Origin: Crambe crambe
Lineage: Eukaryota; Porifera; Demospongiae; Poecilosclerida; Crambeidae
DNA length: 64,000 bases
NCBI GenBank assembly: GCA_963924555.1
Contig: OZ004592.1
Coordinates: 1,984,001-2,048,000, forward strand
Direction: 5' to 3'
Shown in pieces: positions 1 to 12,633 of the stretch. How positions within the stretch are numbered: position 1 is the stretch's first letter; the number at the start of each line of letters is the position of its first letter. Below the pieces are notes generated by a model that did no database searches, had not been told where the DNA came from, and saw nothing but the letters and a program-made list of their open reading frames with translations. Position numbers and translations under genes: made by a program.

Positions 1-2141
1 AATATCTCCATTTTCCCGGACTTTATCAATGATGTAGCAGCCACTTCTAGCAGGAGACTAACATTCGTGGTCCCCTTTGGTGCCAAAGAAATGGTTTCAA
101 GTACTTTTAGTGTGACTATCGTTGTGTAACGACCAATAAGAGACATGCGAAAGTTCTTGAAAGAGCAGCAGTCATTTGCTTCAAGATGGCTGTACCTAAA
201 GGGTTGAAAGAAAGATAACACAAGAGTACTAAAGTTTGGATTCTCTTAATCTATGTTAAAATAATAAGTATATATATATATATATATATATATATAGGTC
301 CCAGAAATAAAGATTCTTCTAATATACACTGAAACCTCTAACAACAGGACTCTGAAATGCAGCCAGACTCTCTATGGTGGCCAATACTAGAAATTCTTCA
401 TGAATTGTGATCATAAGCAGTGAGTGTAGCCACTCATTTAGTGTACGATAGGAGATCATAAAAGAGAATCAGGCCTACTTTTATAGTTACAAAGGCCAAA
501 AGGAGCTACTTACCATGGCCTGTCTCCATCTTTCGTTAAGTCTCTAAATGCCATCACTTCCAGTCCAGCTTCTCTCATGGCAGCAAGAATCTCCTTCTGT
601 GTCCGTATATCAGGTAAGGAATTTCCATACTGGAAAAATCAAATAAATAGATAAAGAATAAATAAATAGTAATCACATGGATACGAGTGCAATTATTATC
701 CGCAGTAACAAATTCAGTGTAACCAGAAAAGCTTGAAGCTTGTCATCTTCAGACTCTATTGATGCACTTTCCACCAATGATGGTGAGTCATGATTTGTAG
801 GAACTTCTTCTTGCAGAAGAAAATCATTAGTGAGTAACCAAGGACCGAGTGTGCTCAGTTTCAGTAAGAAAAAAAACAAACGATTTCATTGGCCCATACA
901 CTAGGTCACGCCCACTTTTGTGACCACACCCACCACTAAGTGTACAATGCTATAATAGCACACTTTTGAATATAACACATCATGTGACTACACTCACCAT
1001 TATATCATTCTTAACTTTGACATGATTTGGATTTTGGGGGTTGTAGCCGTCAGTTACAGACCATGCAACATCTACAAATAAACCACCTGGTTTCAGCACC
1101 CTCAATATTTCCTTGTATACTAGGACTGGATCCTTGGCATGGCAGGTGGCTTCAAATGCAAATGCTGCATCATAACTGTTGTCTTCTATATCAGTCATGT
1201 TGCAAAAGTCACCCTAAACAGGTATTGTGTTCAAGAAGTAAACATGTAATTAATAAATTGATATAATGAGGTAACTATATCATGTAGTAGGCCAAGTGTC
1301 TATTAGATCACTGTCTTGCAACATGAAATCCAGAACAGCAAAACCAAAATTTACATAACCTCCTTTCAAATGGCTCTGGAATTGGGTTATTTTGAAAGGA
1401 GACTATGTAAATTTTGGTTTTGCTGTTCTGGATTTGTATTGCAATATCACTGCAATCTGCTGTATGTTGGTTGACTAGGTTAGATCTATTGCAAGATCAC
1501 TGCAATCTGCTGTATGTTGGTTAGATCACTCCAGTGAATGACTACTCTGCTTATAATAGACACACCTCGGCTCTCAGTATATCTATTGTAAACCTCGTAG
1601 TCACTCACTATGTATACATAGTGTAACATATGCCCATACCCATCTCTGTCATGTGTACAGGAATTGGTCATGGGGCTGAAACATTTTTTCCCCTTCGCAG
1701 GCAGCAAACCAAAGAATTTCTTATGATCTTCTGAAGAAATAGATATGTAGCTTAATTCTGATCACTGCAAGATGCTACATAGCTACATATTTAACAGATA
1801 ATGAGCAAGTGCACATTGCAATTACTGTTTTATCAGACACCACCAGGCCCTAGGCTCTAGGCTGAGAGCTGAGACAGATATTTACTAGAGTTGGATGCTT
1901 TGTCTCTATATGCTCTCTACAAAATAACCTCCAAAAGAACAAAAGGCTGGGTCCCAAGTATGTAGGTTCTACTGTAATACCTCAATATATGTGCAGAGGT
2001 GGTCAAGTTCGGCATTCTTGGAGTGCTTTTTGGCTCTCTCTATCTGGTAGGCGCAGTAATTGAGTCCCACCATATTGGCTCCACTGCTACGAGCAATTTC
2101 TCTTCCAGGACCACCTACTCCACAACCAAGATCCTATTACA

Positions 2142-2175
<34 letters not shown>

Positions 2176-2690
2176 AACAACAACAACAAAACAATCAACA
2201 TGTAGCTGTATAGAGCTAATAGCTAGCTAATAAAAAATAACCCTATAATGAGGTCACCTTAATTTTTATCCTTAAGGATGAATTTGTGATTGTGTATCTT
2301 TCCTTAACTATAGCTATCTAGCTAGGGAGTGTGCAGAGACTCACTCACCAATATCTTTACTCCAGGCTTAGCCCCAATCATCCTCCCCACTTCTCTTTCA
2401 CACTCAGCTATGCATTCCTTGAAGGTCTTGCCATCATAAAAAGGAGCAAAGTGGAAAGACTGACCATAACCATATTCATAGAAGTCCGTCACTAGATTAT
2501 AGAAGGTGTCAGCTATACTCTCTATGTTCTCTATGCGATCTTTAGCAACCTCTTCTTTGTCCACAGCAGAATCACCAGATTTTTGGGAATCTGCAAATTT
2601 ATCATCATATTTTTTCATATTTTCATGAACCCCTTGTACATCTTGACAAAGTGATCCAACTGTGGGCACTATCTTCTCTTCACTGGACAT
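1..2690 (-). CDS. SMT: Sterol 24-C-methyltransferase (SMT/Erg6 family), 3' end outside the window
   Basis: Adds a methyl group from S-adenosylmethionine to C-24 of the sterol side chain. Five exons read on the minus strand: 2349-2690, 1981-2133, 998-1213, 514-629 and 1-195, all joining in phase with GT-AG borders (phases 0,0,0,2). About 341 residues are visible and the last part of the protein runs off the left edge. Exon 1 carries the aromatic sterol-binding signature [14 protein letters not shown]. Exon 2 opens with SAM motif [15 protein letters not shown]. Exon 3 has EATCHAKDP and the [10 protein letters not shown] strand. Exon 4 has [14 protein letters not shown], and exon 5 has APKGT followed by [18 protein letters not shown], all typical of SMTs rather than generic methyltransferases. 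The start is the first ATG of the open frame at 2690. The enzyme is normally associated with ER membranes. Sponges make C24-alkylated sterols, so the call agrees with the host. Confidence 0.93.
268..296. repeat. (TA)n microsatellite
   Basis: Simple TA run inside the last visible SMT intron. Nothing else is apparent in that intron. Confidence 0.9.
1326..1435. repeat. Near-perfect hairpin inside SMT intron 2
   Basis: Two 45-base arms (1326-1370 and 1391-1435) are reverse complements with two mismatches, separated by a 20-base loop. The arm begins AAATCCAGAACAGCAAAACC. The hairpin lies within the intron between SMT exons 2 and 3. It could be a small foldback transposon (MITE) or a long small-RNA precursor. 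The sequence alone does not decide. Confidence 0.85.
1441..1522. repeat. Direct repeat, about 32 bases, two copies
   Basis: Copies at 1441-1472 and 1491-1522 share CACTGCAATCTGCTGTATGT and flanking bases, spaced 50 bases apart. They sit directly after the intronic hairpin and may be part of the same inserted element. Confidence 0.8.
2144..2191. repeat. (AAC)n microsatellite
   Basis: AAC/CAA triplet run in SMT intron 1, interrupted once by AAT. Confidence 0.9.
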
Positions 2691-2969
2691 TTTTTTAATA
2701 GCTAGCTAGCTGACTTAATTGTGTAGGTATATAGCTAGAAACAAAGCATAAGACTGGAGACAACATGATCAGACCATGGTACCATGGGGTGATGCATTGC
2801 TACAGATTTTCTGCAGGTCAAAGTTCAACACTTGTCATGAATAACTTCATCTATAGCTAGCTAATCACCTGATTAGCTGCATAATTATAATAACAACTAG
2901 CTAGGTAGCTATGATCTGTATGATTTTACTATGAGCTTTAGTGATTTGTGCATGAATGACATTGTATAG

Positions 2970-4932
2970 TTAAGATTTAGTAGTGTCAACCAGTGATATC
3001 TCAGTGCAGGACACTTCATGTGCATGCTGTTTCGAGGCGAAGCCACCAGAAATATCACTGCTCGCATCATCAAGACTGCCAGTGTCCGATAATCGCATAA
3101 ATCCCCGCCTAGAAGTAGTTCTAGTGGATAATAACTGTTTAGTTCCATCACTTGTTGCCTCCTCAGTTATAGGGATGAGCTTGGAATCATCTAGTAGAGC
3201 AGTGTGCCTCTTTTTCAGCTGACGATATGCAGCATAGGAAGTCGTAAATTCCTGTTCTTTCATGGGAGCCATAAGAGACGGTCCTTGCGATTGTGTTTCT
3301 ACGACTTCCTTCTCGGACTCAGTCGGTCGATTCTCCCTTTTCATAAGCCTATCTTCGCAATATACACTGAGGACAATGATAAGGAAAACAATGGTGGTAG
3401 ATATGAAAGTAACAATCAGAATAACATAGGCTCTTTCTGTTTTTGTCTGAAATCCAATAAGATTAATTGGGTTGCAGTTTGCAGGAGCAGTGAAATTCAG
3501 CTCACTTAAGCATATAATATTTTCTGCTGCCTCAGAAAGTAGATTGTGGAGTCCTGCATCATTGTTGTTATTGAATAAACCTGAAAGATTTCGAATAAGT
3601 GTGTCGTTGGATAGAGCCATTCTGATAACTGTGTCGACGTCCTCTCCAAATGTGTCATCAGAAGTTTGTGGCAATAATATCATTCTATGAATATAATATA
3701 GAGGTAAATCCATTCCTTAATTTCCCACAGTAATATATATATAATAGACTAGCTGGCTACACCTCTGATACAACATACCTTGGTTGGGACTCAATCTTTT
3801 GTTTATAATACTAATAAATGAAAATGAAAGTGAATAGTAGAATTCATAACAATGTAATAACATGGAACTAAAAACAGAACGTCTTTGGGACATACTGATA
3901 GCTCTCTAGCTACATTTCCATACATAACAATTCACTAGCTTTATTGTACCTTAACTAAGAAACTCCCTGGATGCAGCATGACCACCACCATGTCGACATC
4001 CTGCAGCTTATCACCAATTACTTCATTGAGCCTATAAAACATGACGCTATACAGTATTACTGCTACATGAGCTCAGCTGGTCAACTTACTTGCTGAAGTA
4101 ATCTTTCACAGCAAATCTGGCTGCTTGCTTTAATTGCAGTCCCTCTGCAAATCTCTTCAGATATTCCATATTGATTTTTTTGGAATTATTGAGCAAGTCA
4201 TTTATGAACACAGATACATCATTGATAATACTTGTTGATACCTAGAGTGATACAATTTTATTAATATTTTGTGCAGAATCACTTCTTGCCTTTGTTTCCT
4301 CTTCGTTGAATTGACCACTGGCACTCCATTTCTCTCGGAGTTCCTGAAGCTCTTGAAGTCTTTTGCTGGTATTGGGCGAAAGATTTGCCAGAGGATCATT
4401 TTTCATTAAATCGGGTAAAATGATGGTTACAGCTAACACTGGAAGGTGACTCAGAGCCTGTTTACATAATTATGCATTTAAATTCAACCATGACACAGCT
4501 ATTTCGCAATGAAAATGCAAGTCTTACTAACCATGAATTTGGTATACTTTTCAGCTGATATATTCATTACAGTATGATTGAAGATAATCACATCTTGAGT
4601 CTGCAGATAAATCAAATATGAGCCCCACCTCCTACTCTAGCTGAGGTTCTAGTACTCACCCCATATTGTGTGTGAATCAGTATATTTTCATCTCTCTGCT
4701 GCTCACTCAACTCATCTATAGCTGTTCGGATATATGAATACAATTTTCTCCTTGATTCTATGATAAACGTATCTTCAATATCAAGGCTCTCTCTCTTGAC
4801 CCTTCCATGAGACGACTCGTCGTGAATTGATACTTGCTGGTTCGGTTTAGACCCCGTCCATTCCGTTTCTACTTCAGAATAACTCTGCACGGGTACTAAT
4901 AGAAGCCCAAGGAAGATTAGGAGAGCCAACAT
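2970..4932 (-). CDS. Unknown secreted-type single-pass (type I) membrane protein
   Basis: I do not recognise the family. Seven exons on the minus strand: 4660-4932, 4532-4600, 4290-4457, 4090-4241, 3950-4031, 3779-3810 and 2970-3684. They join in frame to 496 residues. The N-terminus is a clear signal peptide (MLALLIFLGLLLVPVQSYS), followed by a dibasic RVKR site that could be cut by a furin-like protease. The ectodomain is helix-rich with several NxT/NxS glycosylation sites (NHT, NIS, NDT, NLS, NFT). One membrane segment lies near AYVILIVTFISTTIVFLIIV. A cytoplasmic tail of about 130 residues follows, rich in Ser/Thr and charge. The 32-base exon 6 and the 48-base intron 4242-4289, which starts GC instead of GT, are the weakest joins. 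The first ATG after the divergent promoter was taken as the start. Topology is well supported; function is unknown. Confidence 0.75.
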
Positions 4933-5183
4933 TGCTTCGCTGATCTGTACTGTACCACCTCCTAAAAATGTTTTATGCGCAATACGAGCTCACACGACTT
5001 GCGCATGCAGTTAGCTAGCCCCGCCCACATTTTATGCAGCAGCTGTGCACTGCTGATACCGCGTACCGCCGAGCCACAGTTATTAGCTACGGATAGCCCC
5101 CTCGTGTCGAAGCTTTTTAGCAGGCGGGAAAAAGTGTTCTTGTGAGGCATCTCTCCATTCAGTCTTGGAATAACTGTCAGAAA
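4933..5183. promoter_or_regulatory. Divergent promoter between the membrane-protein gene and aldo-keto reductase 1
   Basis: The 251-base gap separates two start codons pointing away from each other, so both promoters must lie here unless upstream noncoding exons exist. A GC-richer stretch around 4980-5110 stands out from the AT-rich surroundings. No clear TATA box is visible. An open frame on the minus strand across this region (4962-5231) has no family signal and I treat it as chance. Confidence 0.5.
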
Positions 5184-7623
<2,440 letters not shown>

Positions 7624-7770
7624 GGAGACACTGGCCATCCGTGCGGACTTGCATTAATGCAAATAATTTAAAAACCCATAAAAAATTAAAAAAAGATATG
7701 AGGTGTATAAACTTGCTTGGAAATATGGGTGGGGATACATCTGGCCCAGCAAGTGTAACCTAATCTCATT

Positions 7771-7801
<31 letters not shown>

Positions 7802-8103
7802 ATGGGGAACAAATCCAGAATATAATAGTTATCAAATTAATTGGTGGTATTGTAAGAAGAGTATATCCTGTCAGGGTTGTACCACTACATCAGGGGCATA
7901 AGGCAGGGGAAGACTTACATTGACTCTGCACTACACATACATATGTGTGAGTAACCCTCTGATTCAACTTAAGTTCCCAGTTTTTAATATAAGCAAATGG
8001 AGTGAAAGCAGAAAGCAGTACAGCTCATTCTACATCAATGAGGGAAAAAATAATTTACACAGCTGCAAAATTTGAAGAAGAAAAAAGAATGTTTTTTTAA
8101 AAT
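7624..8103. other. Convergent intergenic gap with a G29 tract
   Basis: Noncoding gap between the 3' ends of aldo-keto reductase 1 and MECR. It is AT-rich and holds an uninterrupted run of 29 G at 7773-7801. No gene or RNA was recognised. Confidence 0.7.
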
Positions 8104-10291
8104 TTACTCCTGGAAATTTAGCAGCTGTTTAGTGCCTATGTAAGGTTCCATTGCTTGCTCCAGAGCCAACTGGTAACTCCCCTCAGCAAGGGAGTGCTCT
8201 GTGCAGAAGGGAGGTCGAAGCTTGCCTTCCTCAGCTAGAGTACACAGGTCCGACATCATCTTGACATGTTCCTCACCTATACAGAATAGTTGGTGGTTCA
8301 TTTTCCCCTGAGTCATGGCCTCTTATCCCTGTACACCCATTGCATAAACCTATCATGAATGTTAGTCTCTTAATATAGATCGGATACATAATATGAGTGT
8401 ACAATATATAAACCCAGACTCATTGAATACCAGCGTACTAACTACATACACACTATAATGATACCAGTTTATGACGTACAAACGTACCATGAATGTTAGT
8501 CTCCACCCATTTTGAGTTCCAGTATCCGACAATACGCAGGTCTTTGAATATCAGTGAACCCTAGAGCATCAGTTCATAAAAAAATCAATTGTCTTATAAT
8601 TCATCCACATGCACTTACGGTTCCAACAGTGAGTGGTTTTAGTGACATTCCTCCATATGTCACCATCGTACCCTTATGACTAGGTAAAGAATAAAGAAAA
8701 TGTTCTCTTGGTATTATTATGACCAGGAAAAATTATCTGGGTAAGAGAGACGACTAAATCCCTTATTGGGACGTGCATATTAAAGGTTAATAATTTTTTT
8801 CAGGGAGTCCACATTATATCTCTATGAGCCAATAGCTTGTACATACTTACGCCAAATGCTTCATGAGACTTGTTGCACTTCTTCCTCCAACGCAGTTCAA
8901 GCCCAGAATAGGTCGACCATGGATCTAATTAGGGAACTCATGACTAAACCATTACTGCTTCTTAGATATACAAGAGCATTAGACTCACTTCAAACAACTT
9001 AGTCATTGCATCACCAAACATGGCAGAGTCACTCTCAGCAATGACCTCATTGGCTCCAAGGCTTTTCAAATATGACTCCATTTCATTCGCATTTTTCCTG
9101 ATTATTAATTATTTAAAGCAACAATAATAAATCATTGCTACAATCACCTGTTTCTGATGATATTGATGGTTGCTATGTCCCAAGCAGCTGCCAATTGGAT
9201 CACACTCTGACCCACACCACTGTTGGAGCCATTCTGAATGATGCAATCCCCTTAATTAAATCACATGAATAGAAAAATCATCAAGTCTACCAAGGGCCTA
9301 TATATATTGAGCCGCCATAGCACCTATGGATAGTCATAACCTCTCCTTTTTTCTCCCTCCCCACAGAAGGAGCTGCTATACAATTATACAATATGGATTG
9401 CTTGGTGCCAAGGCAGTTCAAAATGATTATAAGTTACTTGTTTAACAGATTTCCATACTGCTTGAACACATGACCTCAAAGAGACATATGCCATTACAGT
9501 ATGATGCATAGTATACAGAGTAGTATACAAGTTCTAATTCTGTCTGCCTATAAAATTGGAACTGCCAAAGCAGATCACGTCATAATCAATTCAATTAAGT
9601 CTCCTTGAAATGAGTCTAGTCTTGTAGTTAGTAAGTACCTGGCTTGAGAGAGACGAAATCTTTCATCATCCGGTAAGCTGTTGGAGGATTGACGAAAAGT
9701 GTGGCTGCCATCTGGATAGGAATATTCTTGCTGATCTTTATGAAATGCCGACTATTAGAAACCATGATGGAGCGCCACGTTCCTTTAATATAACCTCTAA
9801 TAAAATCAATGGTTCTCCATTGACATTTTGCATACCAAGTCCAGGAACAGCTGGGATGACCCAATCTCCTTCTTCAAAGGAAGTCACTTCGGTACCCACT
9901 CGTGTGACCACACCCACTCCTTCTTCCCCACATACAGCAGGCAAATGTGGTCGGATGGCATACACTCCTGTGATTACAGGTCATATAAATATGGGAGGGG
10001 ATATTAACTTCCACAACCTTGTATTTTGTTGATATCAGCAGGATTTACAGGACACATGAGCATGTGCACAGAGACATCTTTGGATCCTAAGTCTGGGACA
10101 GGATATGCAGTGTCTAATCTAGAAGGGAAGGGGGAATATGCTAAACCATTCCAGTAAACCCTAGTAATTTACTTGATTACATCGCTCGGTTTTCCGTTCT
10201 TTCCATAAACTAAAGCTTTGCAAGTCAATGATCTTGCTGTGCATAGAATTGGAAGCAGATTCCGCGGGAGGAGTAACTTTCTACTGATCAT
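8104..10291 (-). CDS. MECR: Mitochondrial trans-2-enoyl-CoA/ACP reductase
   Basis: Catalyses the last reduction of mitochondrial fatty acid synthesis with NADPH. Ten exons on the minus strand: 10173-10291, 10018-10118, 9836-9967, 9639-9782, 9250-9148, 9097-8989, 8924-8851, 8679-8619, 8560-8488 and 8321-8104. They total 377 residues, close to the animal length of about 373. The N-terminus ([20 protein letters not shown]) is a good mitochondrial presequence. [15 protein letters not shown] starts the mature enzyme. [17 protein letters not shown] keeps the family tyrosine. [19 protein letters not shown] is the nucleotide-binding turn. [14 protein letters not shown] and the C-terminal [10 protein letters not shown] are also diagnostic. 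The 3' splice site of the last exon is uncertain: a site at 8321 keeps the frame, while a more upstream AG would introduce a stop. A frame extending upstream to 10390 exists, but ATG at 10291 fits the presequence. Confidence 0.92.
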
Positions 10292-10474
10292 GATCACTTT
10301 CAATGCTTTCAGCAAAGAAGAAAGATAGGCCACGTGCGAGAAAATAATAGTTAGCTGCTCGCGCGCGCTATCTGAAAATGCGAGTGTCACGTGATATCAT
10401 TTGGAGGATTCTAGTAGTGTTTATGTTGTAACGCACATTTTCATTGCCTTTTTCTCTCTTTTTCACACACTAAT
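10292..10474. promoter_or_regulatory. Divergent MECR/TFIIS promoter with two CACGTG boxes
   Basis: Only 183 bases separate the two start codons. Two palindromic E-boxes CACGTG lie at 10331-10336 and 10388-10393, flanking a GCGCGCGC stretch. They could bind a bHLH-zip factor such as USF, MYC or TFE. Position and palindromes are seen directly; the binding factor is inference. Confidence 0.55.
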
Positions 10475-12411
10475 ATGAACATAGACCGAGAACAGGAGGT
10501 AGTACGCATAGGAAAGAAATTGGAGAAGATTACACACAGTGATTTATCGGTATTACAGCGTGATATTTCTAAGGGTGGGCCTTAATTAGAAACTTCTACA
10601 TCATCACAGAATGAAGAAGAAGCACTGGGTCTTCTAAAGGCTCTTCAAGGGTGTAGCATGTCACTGGATGTACTTCAAGTAAGTTATGTTTGTGATATTT
10701 AAGAGTCAATGTCATAACCTTTACATTAGAAATCTAGAGTAGGTTTATCAGTCAATAAGATACGACAAAAGTATTCAGGAACTGAGATTGCATCAGTGGC
10801 CAAGAAGCTTATCAAATCTTGGAAGAAGCTCTTACCAGGTATGTGTTAAATAGTAGTGTGAAAGTTTTAAGGATTAAATATGTGAGTGATGTTTAAAGGG
10901 ATTAAAGGGTTTTGTGACCACTTTACTGTTATTTAACTGTAGGGGATAAAAATGGATCACAAGAGTCAACTCCCAAGTCCAAGAGCAGAAGTAACTCTCC
11001 TAAATCTACTAATGCAGCCACACCCACACTCACGCCCACTGCAAAGCCATCCACCCCACCTCCTGTGGCGTATTCTCAACAACTTTCCCAGGGAGGCAGC
11101 AGCAGTTCTGAAAGTAACAGCCAAGAGAATGGACAGCTGCCTTCGAGACGTCTTTCCTCCACTTCGGATGAAAACATCATTCTTAATTTCTCTCCAAGTA
11201 TTGAGGGGTATTCCCGTGTTCCCTCTACTGGCTCAGATGTGAGGGATAGGTGCAGGGATCTCCTTATGAAGGCCTTGAGGAAAGGTTTTGATGAAGGTAT
11301 GAAGCACAGGTGGTCTACCTGGTGCTCTACTGAGGAATGATATGGTTTATTCAATTTTCAGTGAGTATCGAAGAAGAAACAAAATTTTATAATCTTGCTG
11401 CACAGATTGAAGAATATATCCTCCACCAATGTTAATTAGCAGCCTAACACTCATTTTTGGCCAATTTCCCTGTCCAAAAATTTCACTTTGTGTGCTTTTC
11501 CTTGACTGGGTAACACGTATCTATTGTGAGTTCAATGATGTTGGGAACAAGTACAAGCAGAAAGTACGAAGTCGTATTTCTAACCTTGGGGACATCAAGA
11601 ACCCCAGTTTGAGACAAAATGTCATCTCTGGTCACATAGCCCCTGCAAAGATTGCTGTCATGACAACTGAGGTAAGTAGTATGAGTTTGGACTTGCAAGC
11701 ATGTCAAGGCAGAGAACACAGAGAACAGAAACAAAGTAACAATTTTCGATCTGACTTGACCAACCATGCAGACAGTTTTGTGTAAATAGTTTTAGTATTA
11801 CATATTACCTACATAGGAAATGGCTAGTGATGCCATGAAGTTGCTTCGTAAGCAGATCACAAAAGAAGCCATTCGGGATGCACAAGTATCTTCATCTGCT
11901 GGAGGAACAAAGACAGACCTCTTGAAGTGTTCTAAGTGTGGCAAACGAAATTGCACATATACTCAAGTGAGTGGATTTGTAGTAGCGTTATTTAGTTACG
12001 GTTTTTTAGATAAGCATATTGGGACAAGGTAGTAATACAGTGATATTAGCCGTGTTTACACGCGCACCCAACCCGGGTTGAGATTCAATCCGGATTCCAA
12101 TCCACCTAATTGATGTGGGTTGGGCTACCCAAATTGGAATCTGGGTTGTTACCGTTCACACGTGATGCGAATCCGGATCGAATCCAGGTTAGAACCCCCA
12201 TGTAAACGGGGCTTTAGAGGCTCCATTGTAGTAATATTATAAGAATACATATTTCTCCCAGGCTCAGACACGCAGTGCAGATGAGCCAATGACTACATTT
12301 GTCTATTGCAACGAGTGTGGATACAGATGGAAAGTAAGTGTAGAGTTCTTGACACTATTCTGCATATAATATCCATGATTCATTCTCCATTTTATCCATC
12401 AGTTTTGCTAG
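10475..12411 (+). CDS. TCEA: Transcription elongation factor TFIIS (SII)
   Basis: Rescues backtracked RNA polymerase II by stimulating transcript cleavage in the nucleus. Nine exons: 10475-10549, 10610-10678, 10730-10838, 10943-11296, 11362-11415, 11517-11671, 11817-11966, 12262-12333 and 12403-12411. They form one frame of 348 residues. The N-terminal LW domain contains ALGLLKALQ and [10 protein letters not shown] Ser/Pro-rich linker follows. Domain II has [13 protein letters not shown] and [20 protein letters not shown]. The C-terminal zinc ribbon has [13 protein letters not shown], the catalytic RSADEP hairpin and CNECGYRWK. The last exon supplies only Phe-Cys-stop, matching the normal WKFC end. 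Intron 5 (11416-11516) only works as an AT-AC intron: a GT-AG reading ends in a stop and loses the conserved IEE-x-IY join. Confidence 0.93.
11416..11516 (+). other. U12-type (AT-AC) intron in the TFIIS gene
   Basis: The 101-base intron begins ATATCCTCC, close to the minor-spliceosome 5' consensus ATATCCTTT. It contains TTTCCTTGAC at 11497-11506, a good U12 branch-site match. It ends AC 11 bases after the presumed branch A. Splicing there joins QIEE-C-IYCEFND, aligning with the conserved TFIIS domain II segment. Unspliced reading stops at once. The nearest GT-AG alternative (GT at 11431 with the AG just before TTCAATG) also breaks the frame. Confidence 0.8.
12052..12209. mobile_element. Small inverted-repeat element (MITE), copy A
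   Basis: A unit of about 158 bases in TFIIS intron 7, starting TGTTTACACGCG and ending CATGTAAACG, so the ends are inverted repeats. The interior has mirrored GGATTCCAATCC / GGATTGGAATC-type blocks. A closely similar copy lies at 36462-36608. It has no coding capacity, so it is non-autonomous. Confidence 0.75.
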
Positions 12412-12633
12412 CTTCTCTCTACATCTTGTCCTTTGGATGTGTGTCTGGTCTGTACGACCCTTTTTTTTTTGACTTTCACTTTCACATGCAGTAATTTTAA
12501 TGTCATTTCAATCAATAACACTGTCATACTGTGGCCCCGGTAAATAATATAATTATCTTTCAAGTCAGTGTTGGCATAAAATTCATTTCACTAACAAATA
12601 AAACTAACCACACAAGAATAAAAAGGTTCTCGG

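Noticed and set aside
673-879. Minus-strand ORF in the SMT gene region
   Set aside because: It lies wholly in an SMT intron between well-supported exons.
11429-11670. Reading TFIIS exon 6 as starting upstream at the ATG near 11429
   Set aside because: The frame is open only because the AT-AC intron lacks a stop in that phase. The upstream residues have no TFIIS similarity.
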